Origin: Amaurobius ferox | Lineage: Eukaryota; Arthropoda; Arachnida; Araneae; Amaurobiidae | Assembly (NCBI GenBank): GCA_951213105.1 | Contig: OX578138.1 | Span: forward strand, 62,337,826 to 62,401,825 | DNA length: 64,000 nucleotides | Direction: 5' to 3' | Shown: positions 11,090 through 22,725 of the stretch, piece after piece | Layout: the number at the start of each line of letters is the position of its first letter | How positions within the stretch are numbered: position 1 is the first letter of the stretch | Notes under the pieces: generated by a model | Told to the model about the DNA's origin: nothing | Databases searched by the model: none | What the model saw: the letters and a program-made list of their open reading frames with translations, nothing else | Program-made: the position numbers and the translations under genes

Positions 11090-12720
11090 AATTTCGCAAT
11101 TTCTGCAAAAATTTGAAAATGCTGACGCTTATATGTTTATATATATATATATAGTATATGTAGTCATACAGTAAATATTATATCTGTCTTTAAAGTAAAT
11201 ATATTCAATGTATTTCGTTAATATGTTATTAACTAATGTTTCTCGTTGAAAAACGATATACTATGTTGGTTTGGGTTTCCGTATACTCCGCTCGATCATC
11301 TACGTCAGTGAATTAGACGCACGTCCGCTCGAGTTAAAACAAGAACGTTGTAATTCAAGTTTGTTTTTTAAGTTTCCCAGTTTTCGACATACTCAAATGA
11401 ATGGAATGTTCTTATGAAATTGTATCAATTACTTATGAAATTGAAATTTTCGTACTGTTAGTTTTTTCTAATGTTAGGAATTTTTCAAATATTGAGGATA
11501 TTCTTACTTCATTCATTCATCTGGACATTCATTGATTGAAATAATGGTGTCGAATTCTAATGAATTCACCTTATCTGTTTCCGAGATAACGCACTACAGA
11601 CGCAAAAATGCATGAGAAAACATTGCTTCAAATGCTAAGTTTTTCAAATTCTAAGTTTCTCGTGTTAATCTATTGAAAGCAAAAATACTTTAGTAATTTA
11701 GGGACAGTAAAAATCATAAAACACACTGTGATTCTAGTTTTTTCTATACTATAGAGGACATTAAATTTACATTTATATATTTGAAATCATTCGGAATTCG
11801 ATATTATATTTAGAAACTCCATTAGAAAAGGTATTCGATTGCTTACAAAATCAATATTTTTTATAGATATTCTTTTTTTATGCAGCTGAAATTATTTGTC
11901 AATGTAGTGTTGATGTGTCATTTAGAACCTTAATGATTTTTCATTGATTAAATGATGATCGCTTTATAGATGTCTGCAAAAGCTGAGAAAAATGAAGAGT
12001 AATTACTGTTTGAATTTCACATATAGGGTAAACCAGGGTTAGATGACCAGCGTTTTTCAAATTGAAGATTACGAACATGTGTTATTAAAATGCATGGTCA
12101 CAAAAATGTTAACACACTCAGTTGAGTTTAATGTTTTATATTTATATGAGCTTTTGTGAAAGGCAATTGATAGAAAGTAAAAAATTCCGAAATCTTAAAA
12201 CTATGGTGTTGACCATCTATCACTTGGAGTTCAGGTTAAATGGCCGTGGTTTATATAATCGTGGATAATGTCTATTTTAATGGTAAATATGCGCGAGTTA
12301 AGCTTAAGGAAGTATTCGCATTTAATTAGAAGACAAGATTTTAATTCAAAAGCAAAGAAACTGCAAATAATGTGTTACTAAAATACATGAGATGATTACT
12401 TCAAAAAATAACTAAAATAAAAAAATTACTGGCAAATTTTTAAAATGCCACTTCTATTTTTATATAATAATATCACAGGACTGGCATACATCGATAAATG
12501 ATAAGAATGTTTCGTACAATCAGGGATGGCAACAAACACACTTAATCCAGTCAGTTTTAATATTTGTGCTGTCTTCTCTATAATCTTCTCCGTATCCTAC
12601 ACATTCATTCGAATGATAAAAATCATCACTGGATGCATTATGCCACTGGATGCATATTTAATCTCATTTCCTTTTCAGAGCTGCTGCTGGAACAAGTTTG
12701 TCTCTTTTTATTTTTATTTT
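11090..12720. other. intergenic DNA, nothing recognised
   Basis: No gene supported. Frames at 12526-12785 are hydrophobic and AT-driven. A short TA run lies near 11140-11155. Confidence 0.5.
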
Positions 12721-12722
12721 TC

Positions 12723-13148
12723 CTAGGCAGAGTAAAAGATCTTAATTTTTGTTTTCTGCTTTATTTTATCTATATTTTTCGATGACGTTAGAATAGTAGT
12801 ATGTCGTCTCTGAAGTTCGGATGCAATGCGATTTTTGCTAATTAATGGAGCAGGTGCAATATCAGTCAACAGTTTTGTGAGACACCTCCTATTGGTCCCA
12901 CTCAGATTGGAAGTGCTGGACTGTGGTTCAGAATATTTTTGAGTAATGCTGGATTCAGCAAGATAGACGCAGCCCATCGAGCCGTTGACTATATTTCCAG
13001 TTTTCCATTTCCTCTCTTTTTTTCTAGGCACATGAAATTCAATGAAAGCTTGCCGTACTGACGTGTCATTACGCATTACTTTACATAAATCATCTTCTGT
13101 CCACTCCCCACGGTTGCCACCCTGTTTCTTAACATATATATTTGATAT
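12723..13148 (-). pseudogene. pogo/Tigger-like reading frame: N-terminal HTH joined to C-terminal tail
   Basis: The minus strand is open for 165 codons (13217 to 12723). It contains GEWTEDDLCKVMRNDTSVRQ then AFIEFHVPRKKERKWKTGNI. This fits the psq-type helix-turn-helix at the start of pogo/Tigger-like proteins, which typically shows WTEEDL...SVRQAAxxFxIPR and then a KTG..G motif. About 50 residues later comes LTDIAPAPLISKNRIASELQ and TTILTSSKN. That resembles the tail after the DDE domain (usually a PLP...R+...T.ILTS motif), so the catalytic domain seems to be missing from an otherwise open frame. A plausible 3' splice site (TTTTCTTTTCAG, ending at 13149) precedes the HTH, and I use it as the left boundary. 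It could be a decayed element with a clean internal deletion or, less likely, an exon of a domesticated gene. I see no partner exon. Confidence 0.45.
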
Positions 13149-13259
13149 CTGAAAAGAAAACAAGAAGCTGATGAACTTACATGCCAAAATAATATATATA
13201 TCAGGTAGACTGGCCAACTAACCCTGAAAAATGTGGGACATCTATCCTTAGCAAACAAG

Positions 13260-13706
13260 ACAATTGGCCATGGCGTTTATCAAGTAAACGTGGCGTCAAT
13301 GAAACGCATCGAATTTAGGCATAGAGATACAATGTTTAATTCCTCGTTTAATAGCTATTGCAAGATTTTACCTCGAAATAAACAGTAATCAAAAGGCAAC
13401 TTACTGGACGGAGGAAACTTTTGAGGGGTTGGAAATATAAAAAATGTTATATTTAGTGTCCTAATTGTGTGGTTAGCGAAATTCTAAGAAGACATACGTA
13501 ACCAGCCATACAACGCATCCAGCTTCAAATTAATTGAGGATAGATTTCCCTTTCTGAGTATTACGTAAATAAGAACCTGACATTAGCTGCCTAATGCAAC
13601 CTAATCTCAATCTTCCATGAATTTAATGTTACGTGGCATTATTGACTTTAGAGGGTTGTTTATTCCAGTACATGTCTCTCTTCAGCATCATATCATTGAT
13701 CTTTTT
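13260..13706. other. intergenic DNA, nothing recognised
   Basis: No gene or clear repeat seen between the pogo-like frame and the family B element. Confidence 0.45.
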
Positions 13707-14541
13707 ACTTTCCCTGCATGGTAATATATAGGGAATTCCCAATACATGGTAATGTATAGGGAATATATTCGAATCATACCGAAAATCGCAACTCGAGTTT
13801 TCGATGCATCTACACGTTTTGACACCTGTAGAATATGATGAAACCATTTTTAGTGACGTCTGTGAGTGTGTCTGTCTGGGCAGATTTTGTATCCACTTAA
13901 ACTAAAAAACTAATTGACCGAATTTCATAAAATTTGGTAGGTAAGTCACTTGTGAGCGATTCTGGTGCTAAATAGTTTTGGGTACAATTCGGGATAAAAG
14001 AACCCGTCTATTTTTGCAAAATGGCCCGCAAAAATGCAAAAATTGCATGTATCCACTTTAGCTGAAAAACTGTTCGATCAATTTTTCTAAAATTTAGTAA
14101 ATAAGTCACTTGTGGAATACCCTGGTGCTGATTAGATGTTGGTACGATTCGAAAAAAAGGAACATGCCTTTTTTGCGAAATGGCCCACAAAAATCGTCAA
14201 AATCTAAATTAAAAAACTACGTATGCTCAAATATATTATTTAAATCCTTGTTTTATACGTAATTTTTAGCAATCAAAAAAATAAGACCAACACAATTGCA
14301 CTAAGTCTAGCAGATTAGACTATTTTTTTTCAGACTAAATGTTTCGCATTTTCGCTACACCACTTCAGAAAATAATCCCGGCTGCCTAATGAAAACGAAA
14401 ATTGAATAAAAAGTTCAAATTCAGTCTAAATAAGTATGGTTATTATTTGTGCAATTAAACTGAATGTAATGAATTTTTGAAGAAATAAAGACAACGCGAA
14501 TATGAGTCTGCAGAGAAAGTCATGTGCTGCTCACATCAGAT
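13707..14541 (+). mobile_element. HINE-like family B copy
   Basis: Starts ACTTTCCCTGCATGG with a partly duplicated 5' hairpin (two ATGGTAAT(A/G)TATAGGGAA words). The conserved CAACTCGAGTTTTCGA block follows, then a TG-rich segment at 13861-13880. The body has two rounds of an internal repeat starting near TTGTATCCACTT. The 3' end is CTGCAGAGAAAGTCATGTGC then TGCTCACATCAGATTTT. It is diverged from the pair at 49.1-50.7 kb. Confidence 0.6.
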
Positions 14542-14544
14542 TTT

Positions 14545-14940
14545 TTATGATAGGGCAGCAATATGCTATTCTGTTTTGAAAATATGTTACAATAAAAGGA
14601 CTGAAAATGCAGGTGCTGGTCTCTACATATGATCACAAGATTTGGAGGTATATGCTCACAAATTTGGATTCTACATGATGACAAGATATGGAATTGTCCA
14701 TATTGGCATAATTATTGTCCCATTTAGATAAATAAAATTGAAAAACCTGTCTGTTTATTTGTGTATGGGGTATGTGCTTGTCTCATCATCACGGAGGAAC
14801 GGCTGCACCGAATTGGATGAAAATTTCGAGGCAAACTTGAAACAAACAGGAGGACAGTTGGAACAAACAGTTTCTAGGAATATGGGTTATTGAAATATTA
14901 ATTACAAAGCGCACTCTTAAACCTTATATTGAGGTAGTAA
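14545..14940. other. intergenic DNA, nothing recognised
   Basis: AT-rich sequence with no supported gene. The block after 14990 belongs to the segmental duplication. Confidence 0.4.
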
Positions 14941-16551
14941 ACGATATTTGTCCCGGAAAATTATTTGAAAATGAAAGATATAATACTGCTAAGCAGCGGA
15001 ATTAAGCCCATTGAGTTTATATTTGAAAAATAAAGTGTCATGTTGCTAAGCAACGGAATTAAACCCAACGAGTTAATGTAACTGCAAACCTTTTTCGATT
15101 TAAATAATAAAGAAATGTTAAATTTTAACGGAATTGCATTTTTGATTGGATAATATCCATTCCGGCTTATGGGTTTAAAAATGATGGAGGAATATTGATA
15201 TTTCCACATTCTTAATGTTTCACATTCATATGTTTTATTTTGGTGTATAACTTTTTAAATTTTTATATACCGGTATATCTTCCGGTATATCTTCTAATAT
15301 ACGGGTATAATTTTCGAATCTACGAAAATATTAGCAGTATCGGCATATCTTCTAATATAACGGGTATATAATCAAATACAATTTTAGCGCTTTTATTTTT
15401 GCTTATATTGATTCAATATCATATTTTCTATGCATTTATTTCCGAGCACGATCACGATGTTTTATTCTTCAGATCTGCTTGTGAAGATAATTTTGTATAG
15501 CGAGGACAGATATTCTTAAACTTATTTTTAGGAGCATTAATAAAAATATATTAATATGATGTTTCGATTAACAATGTCATATGGAATAGTATAGGAATTT
15601 TCATATGACTGAAATTTTAAGTTTCTGTATATTGTATATTAAGTATAAACAATGGACTTGCTGATAGTATTTATGTAAAACCCAGCAAACTCTAAAGCCT
15701 ATAAAGAAATAAATATTTAGATTTTGTATTATAACTTAAATTTCAATTCTATGCATATTTTTCAAATCCTAAAATAATATAACTAACGAATTTTGTCGTT
15801 ATAACTTCATATAACGCCAATGTGTTAGATTGATAAAGTTGTCTAAAAATACATGGCATTGTTATTTTTTAAAAGTCGAAATCGAATAATGAAATCGATG
15901 AATACTATCGAAGGAAGTAACAGATGATGCATTTTGAGGGAGGAAGTTATTGGAAGTTCAAATCGATGTGGAAATGTCTTGAACTAAACGGATTATCGCA
16001 GCTGGAAAAATATCGCAATTTTCCTATCTGCAACGTGTTTATGCACATATTTCTCTTTCTTGAAATTGATATCTACATATATTAAAATTTAAAGATTTTA
16101 ATTGAAAATATCTGATATAATAATGGTGGGAAAGTACACCGTGTTCCTTAGAATTAGTCTATCCGCTGTGTAATTAAATGTTCTTTAAAATTGTGTAACT
16201 CAAATGTACGCATTGTTAAAAAGTAGTTCTTTAGAATCAAAATATTTGGGAAAATTTAATTTTTTTCTTTAAAAAAAAACAATTCTTTCCGATCATCAAA
16301 CCATCATATATAAATATTTCTTATATCCAAACCACCCATATTTTACCCACAACAACTTTCCGCAGTTTTCATAAACCAACTGTGGACAAAAGATTCACTC
16401 AGTGGACTACAGATTGTAATAAGATTTAGTGTAATGTTGAGCTGTATGGATACGTACATGCTGATTGAGTTTCAGACCACCGACATATTTTCATTAACCT
16501 ATAGGGTTAATTTATTCCGACGCCATGTAAAAAACCTTGCTGCCCTAACCG

Positions 16552-16625
16552 GGAATCGAACCACAATTCGGCCAACCCTCTTACGGTGAACTAGCTACTT
16601 GGACGTAATTGCAAGCTCCAATTCC
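16552..16625 (-). repeat. tRNA-like sequence (tRNA-derived repeat or pseudogene)
   Basis: On the minus strand a box A-like CAAGTAGCTAGTTCACCGTA is followed about 30 bp later by an exact box B, GGTTCGATTCC. No 7-bp acceptor stem or anticodon arm can be drawn, so it is not a working tRNA gene. A second tRNA-like sequence at 44608-44685 shares the ATTCCCGGTT segment. Confidence 0.45.
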
Positions 16626-16756
16626 CGAAGTGCACACTACAATTGTCTATGTCATCATAATATTTCTCATCTAATGTAAGAAGTAATTAACTGATATTTT
16701 GCAGACCAAGGTTTCTGATAATGCTAAATTGATTCTCGTAAAAATGTACACACGTT

Positions 16757-17368
16757 TCTATTCCCGACTACTCAACCAGCTGCTCATACCCTAGGGTGAG
16801 TCGTCTATTCCCGGCTACTCAACCAGCTGCTCATACCCTAGGGTGAGTCGTCTATTCCCGGCTACTCAACCAGCTGCTCATACCCTAGGGTGAGGGCGTC
16901 TATTCCCGGCTACTCAACCAGCTGCTCATACCCTAGGGTGAGTGGTCTATTCCCGGCTACTCAACCAGCTGCTCATACCCTAGGGTGAGTCGTCTATTCC
17001 CGGCTACTCAACCAGCTGCTCATACCCTAGGGTGAGTCGTCTATTCCCGGCTACTCAACCAGCTGCTCATACCCTAGGGTGAGTCGTCTATTCCCGGCTA
17101 CTCAACCAGCTGCTCATACCCTAGGGTGAGTCGTCTATTCCCGGCTACTCAACCAGCTGCTCATACCCTAGGGTGAGTCGTCTATTCCCGGCTACTCAAC
17201 CAGCTGCTCATACCCTAGGGTGAGTCGTCTATTCCCGGCTACTCAACCAGCTGCTCATACCCTAGGGTGAGTCGTCTATTCCCGGCTACTCAACCAGCTG
17301 CTCATACCCTAGGGTGAGTCGTCTATTCCCGGCTACTCAACCAGCTGCTCATACCCTAGGGTGAGTCG
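16757..17368 (+). repeat. 47-bp minisatellite, 13 copies
   Basis: Thirteen head-to-tail copies of a 47-bp unit containing CCCGGCTACTCAACCAGCTG and CTCATACCCTAGGGTGAGTC. Copies differ by only a few bases: GAC for GGC in the first, one G-rich variant with an extra base in the third, and GTGG for GTCG in the fourth. The unit is much richer in G+C than the flanks and holds the palindromes CAGCTG and CCCTAGGG. A CACACGTTTCTATT-like 14-mer occurs on both sides of the array. 47 is not a multiple of three and no long frame crosses it, so it is not coding. Confidence 0.95.
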
Positions 17369-17577
17369 AGTGGCCTGGGTCTTTCACACGTTTCTATTCA
17401 AACTTTTTTTTATAAAAATTGATTTTCATAATCAATAATTAATATTAAAATTTTGTTCGAAGTTCAAAAATGGGATATATTTTGTTTGAATAATTTGGTA
17501 TCACAATATGAAATAGAAATTAGTGCGATAGGCAAATATTTTCGGAAAATGTAAAAGTAAAACTGCAGCCCTAGTTC

Positions 17578-18434
17578 CTTTCCTTATATACAATAAAGTA
17601 TAAGGGGAAAGTATTGTGACGGGGCGAAAATTCGAATTCGAGTTTTCGACGGGAGAGCACGTTTCAAGCATCCCTGATCATGAATCGAACATTCTTGAAG
17701 TGATGTCTGTGTGTGTATGTGTGTGTGTGTGTCAGTCAGCCTGTGGAGACGATAACTGACGAACGAATGGACCTATTCTAACGAAATTTGTTACAAAAAT
17801 TACAATCCGTAAACACTGGAAGTCTACTGTTTTTATACGCAATCGAATGCTCAGAACCCCCCTAAATTTTCGAGTGAAATATTGAAAACATCGTCAAAAT
17901 ATCAAACCATCTAATAAAGTTGCGCAAATAAACATTGCTCGTGTAATATTTCATTAGAAAACGATTGACATAAATTTTAGAACACTAACATGAACCTTTT
18001 TTGAGATATTGCATATTTAAAAAAAAAAATATCAAAAAATCATATAAAAAAAAAAGATATTTCCTATTGAGAAACATATTCACTTTTCATATGTAAGACC
18101 ATGCGATAAATTTGGTGACATCATTCTCGTGGATTTAGCTCGTTCCATTTATGAAAAATAATACTTTGAGTAATACTTTTATATTTGAACACCAATAGTC
18201 ATTTATCTACTGTAAGAATAATTTATTTCTCCGTCCATAACGCTTGGTGAGATTTTGGCGACGAATTTGGTGAAATGTCGCCAAATGGATAAAAATGACG
18301 ACTCATTGACGAAAATTCAATATCTTGGAAAAAATATAAATATCTACCATAAAAATAAGCTATCTGTTTTTACTGTAAATGTAGTAAATTCATTGCATTG
18401 TATAAGGAAAGTCATGTGCTTCCCACATCAGATT
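17578..18434 (+). mobile_element. HINE-like family A copy
   Basis: Starts CTTTCCTTATATACAATAAA, with the GTGACGGGGCGAAAATTCGA block, TG repeat at 17703-17733 and a single 3' terminus (TGTATAAGGAAAGTCATGTG, CTTCCCACATCAGATT). Near-complete, single unit. Confidence 0.65.
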
Positions 18435-18657
18435 ATTTAACTTTAGGATCTCAAAATTTCAAGCAATCATAACTTCCTCATTGGCTTGAGTAAAATAGAT
18501 GCATTTTATATGCTTTCGGGTGCTTTTACCCGGAGACTCAGAATCTGTTACCATAAGTGTGTGTTGCCATTTGAAAAATCAACTTAGTGTAAGTTTAGTA
18601 TAAAGGCGATTACACAAATTAGATGCACATATATTGAAAGACAGTATTTCAATTTTT

Positions 18658-19354
18658 AACACTTTTCAGCAGAGTTGGAAAGTGTTTATATGACTTTGGT
18701 CATTTTGTCTATCTGTCAATCTGTCTGTCCGTTCGCACAATAACTGTCGTAAAAATAACGCTATCAAAAAGAAATTTTAGTATGTTGTTGAGGGACGGTA
18801 TGTGTAATGTCTGGGAATACAAATAAATAGTATCACCCAGTTAGTTTTTTTCCGGCCACACATTAAACTGACGTAAGTTCTAGGGTTAGCTGTGTGGTCT
18901 GTGCCTTCGACTTTAAACAAATAAATACATTGGACCCTATGGAACATAATTTTTCAAATATTTTTTAAGCGGAGTTAAAATTCACGAATTGCTTCAAAAA
19001 TGTTAATAATATTCAAATTATCACATAAAATGTGTAAAAAAATATTCGACAAACATGCGTTCGGTATCCTTTTAAATAAAATTTGAAATAATAATTACAC
19101 CCATATTATATGAAGAGATCACGTGACTCATTTCAAAATGAAATATGATTTCCATTTTTTTCACTATGCAAAGATCGAGATGTTTAAACATCCTTTAAAT
19201 TTATATTCAGTGTTACATCCGTCATAAAACAGCTTTATATTTGCGTATTATCTGTCTATCTAAATTCTGTGCCAACGGAATTACAATATTTTTTATTTTA
19301 ATTTTTCGTAATATTTCGTAATCAATGCTTTATGTATGTTTCATCTTTCTTGTT
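18658..19354 (+). mobile_element. family X copy, internally shortened
   Basis: Begins AACACTTTTCAGCAGAGTTG and GAAAGTGTTTATATGAC, with a TCTG-rich segment at 18706-18731. It ends TAATCAATGCTTTATG... TTTCTTGTT, the other family X end. About 0.7 kb, lacking much of the internal part seen in the 1.28 kb copy at 52034-53313. Confidence 0.6.
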
Positions 19355-20430
19355 AGTGATGCATTTGATTTTACTGCATGACTAGAAAATCCAGAATAAC
19401 GAGCGATGTTTGGATTTTTATTTGGCCGATTGTACATAATTGAAATTTGTCTGTTTTTGTTTCTGTTTGGAATACAATTATGTTTCTATCAAATATTTAT
19501 AACAGTAGTATGTTCATAAAGCACTGAAACTACCTCCACAAATCAGGCATATAAATTCCAGTTTGTCAGAAAATATACATTTTGACAGCTGCGCAACATT
19601 TCACATACATGTAGGTTTTGATAAATGAAAACATATTTATCGATTACATATTTTCACAGCGACACGCATTTCTCATAAATTATTCAAAGGAGCATATGTG
19701 TCAGGAGAGTAAGTAAATATAGGCAAATAATATAAGTATTATTAAGCTTGACCATTGGTCAACTTCTAAATTTCAATCAGGATTTGGTTATGGATCGGGT
19801 AGCCTATTAATATGTTACTTACCTTCGACATTCTGAAAAGTAAAGAATCAAAACAATACACACTGTTTATAAAATAAAGGTCTAAAATAGGGTATCACAT
19901 CGATTTATTAAAACATATAAAATATATTTGTTCATTATATTTCTAGCAACTTTCTTTTTAATACCGTGAATGTAAATCATTTCATATTGCGATTACACCT
20001 TCATCAAATTTCATAGAATCATCATCAATAGATTCATCATCATAGATTCATCATTCATATATTCATCACCATTCATCAAACAACATAATGCCATATCAGA
20101 GTTTGCTTATATTTTGGTTCCATAGACCTATGCATTAATAATTTGTTATCGAGCACTATGCCTCTCTCGGAATCATTACAAATTTCATACATGTCTAATA
20201 TGTCTCTTTGGTTTCACTGAAGAATCAATAATTAAATTATATATAAATCCTCATAATGATGTATTAATCTTATTCATTATTATTCAACATCTTGTCATAA
20301 TTTTTTAGATACTATCCAGTTATAATTATTATTTTCTATTTAATTTCTCATTAAAATCAATGGTTAAATTCATATGTGGTTTAGTATAACTTAATGGAAT
20401 ATCATTGGTATATTATCTCCAAATTTAGGG
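19355..20430. other. intergenic DNA, nothing recognised
   Basis: AT-rich. A short ATTCATCA/GATTCATC repeat lies around 20015-20085. No gene supported. Confidence 0.5.
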
Positions 20431-20439
20431 TTACCTGTA

Positions 20440-21595
20440 GTACGGCCTGTACAGCGCAGAGGCAAATGCGATTTTTGTACGGCGAGGGCTCATTTCCTCA
20501 TACGAAATAAATTGCAGATTGCAATGTGCGGAATACGTACATATTTGGCCTTCATTTTATTTAGCACTAGCCGCCTTCGGCAACCAATGTGTTCGCTTCC
20601 CTTGAAAATTCTGACAGTGGCAAACTCGCTGGTGCCATTACCCTGTAGAATTAACAAAGTTTGTTCTAGATTAAGGACGTTAAAACCTTAATTCAATCAT
20701 TTAAATTTAGTGACCATATGCTAAGCTCTGAATTCCATCAATTAAAATATAATGTAATTTTCTAATACCTATAATAATTTCATTCTGCATACTGTTACCA
20801 CCACCCGATGTATACAATACATCACCACAATTCAATCCACTATAATTCAATCATTTAAATTTTATAATGGCCATATGCTGAAATATAACGTAATTGTCTA
20901 ACCCGATGCAAAATCTCCAAATATAACGTTCTTTTCTAACTCAATCTACAATCTCCATAACTTTCTTTTTATGTATTTTTTTCTCCATGGAAACACCTTG
21001 CGTACTGCGCGCGCAGTGCGTTGTGGGTGAAAAACTTCAATAGCAGTTTCGTCGAGAAATTGAAATTCGGAAATTCTTAAAATCCGGATCCTGCAGCTAC
21101 TTTTTATTATTTATTGATCATATTAGGCTTGTAAGAAAACCTGATATTTGAGTTTTTTAAAAATGTAAATTATTTGTCGAAATTGTCGGTACTTTTTCCG
21201 ATGCGAGAATTTAAAAACGAAAATTCATTTTTTTGAGCCGAAAGTGACTTTTGTTTTAAAATCTTTAAAAAATATTAGAATTTGTCCCGAGATTTGAAAT
21301 TGATATATTTTACTTGCAATTGTCTGCTCTTTTCGGTCGTGTGATTTGTTTTTTCTACGATGGTGGAGTTTTTTCAGAATGGTGGAGAGAAAAGGGAAAA
21401 AAACGGCCGAAATCGCATAAACATTAAATGAGAAAAAAAATAATTCAAATTTTTAAAATCGGTTTTCACGTGACACCTTCCCATCCCCCCGGGTCTCCGA
21501 TTTTTTCATAGCTCTGTGATGCGCAGTCGCTAAGCCTATAGTGTATAAGACACAGACAGACACACAGACAGACAGACATTGCCTTTTATTATTTA
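20440..21595 (+). repeat. unclassified dispersed repeat with retroposon-like 3' end
   Basis: Base composition shifts here: local GC words such as CTAGCCGCCTTCGGCAACC near 20568 and GCGCGCGCAGTGCG-like runs near 21005. The segment ends in an (ACAG)n-type run, GACACAGACAGACACACAGA, then CATTGCCTTTTATTATTTAA at 21581-21596. Such ends are common in RTE-like LINEs and the SINEs they mobilise. I find no reverse transcriptase sequence, so this is a non-coding or 3' UTR remnant at most. Confidence 0.3.
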
Positions 21596-21599
21596 AGAA

Positions 21600-22718
21600 G
21601 TATCCTTGTTCATCAATTCTTTTATAACACACATATCACATCCCTCCATTATTTAAGGTTTGTATCAATTGAATTTATTTCTTATAAAATTTGTTTTACC
21701 TTAAAATTCTGAATTATTATTTTAACTATCATAACAAACTATGTCGTAAAAGTACACAATTTGAAAGTGAACAAAATTTTAGCTTGTGAGGCTATTTAAA
21801 ATTTGAGAAGATTGACCACCTCTCTGCATATAAAATTAATCTGCACCAGGCAGTTTAAGTAACTCACTCTAATACAGTCTATTGCAAAATACGAGTTTAT
21901 AATATTCCTAATTTTTAATATAATTTAATAATTTCTTTTGACACTCTCCTACTCTAGTGATATTAATGAGTATTCAAACTATAGCTCTGTGGCTAAATAA
22001 ACAATTTTGTGGGAATTAATTCTACAAATAAAATCTGCAATAGACAGAGGTGGCCTCATATCTAACAACCATGTGAAACTATGCTATAACAGTTAATCTT
22101 AATTTATTAAATGTTAAGTGTCTTCAATACATTTGACTTTCTGTGCATTTAATTAGTCATCACTTCCTTCCTTTAATTATCAGTATTTGCTTCATTTGTG
22201 TTTTGACAATAACAATACATCTAACCTTTCAATTTATAATCATTTTGAATCACTGTGCTCGCCTTCGTTATACCAATATCACATTTCAAATTTTATTTAA
22301 ATTTAACACGGTTAATAATATTGTATAAAATACGCAATATAAGTTTTATCATAATAAACATTCCCTATATTTATATAAATCCTCCATACATTCTACAGAT
22401 AACCTTCCTCTGCTTGCCCGTCACTTTGATTAGGATTAGAAATAAATTTAGAAATGAATTTAGAATTAAATTTAGAAATCAATTTTGTATTATATTAATT
22501 AATGTTCTTTTACAGAACTCTCGCGAAAGATAAATAATTGCAGGGTTATCAGCGGCAAAACAATGCAATGTATAATTTAATAATGAGTTCCACGAATACG
22601 ATTAATTTATGGCCAATAATATCAACTATTATGGCCAATAATGTCATCTTACTAAATTAGAAATATTTAAAACCCAATTTTAAGTTTATTTTTAAAAGGT
22701 GCACCACATTTACAGGGA
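21600..22718. other. intergenic DNA, nothing recognised
   Basis: AT-rich. Frames at 22143-22533 are compositional and show no motif. Confidence 0.5.
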
Positions 22719-22725
22719 CTGTTCC

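Larger units (their letters stand above)
8220..16100. repeat. segmental duplication, copy 1 (partner about 42410-48060)
   Basis: Several blocks match the partner region in the same order and orientation. 8220-8800 matches 42410-43000, for example the TAGTATCGATTTCTTATATC word. 14990-15540 matches 44750-45490 (GTTGCTAAGCAAC and TGTTTTATTCTTCAGATCTG). 15650-16090 matches 47600-48060 (AAGTAACAGATGATGCATTT). The blocks are separated by different transposon insertions in each copy. By eye the match is diverged (perhaps 70-80%), so the duplication seems older than most insertions. Confidence 0.55.

Noticed and set aside
16757..17368. Possible CRISPR array
   Set aside because: The 47-bp units are contiguous with no unique spacers, and the rest of the window is animal transposon DNA.
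22143..22533. Overlapping hydrophobic frames suggesting a membrane protein
   Set aside because: Composition follows AT-rich sequence (Ile, Phe, Asn, Leu), two frames overlap, and there is no start context or conserved motif.
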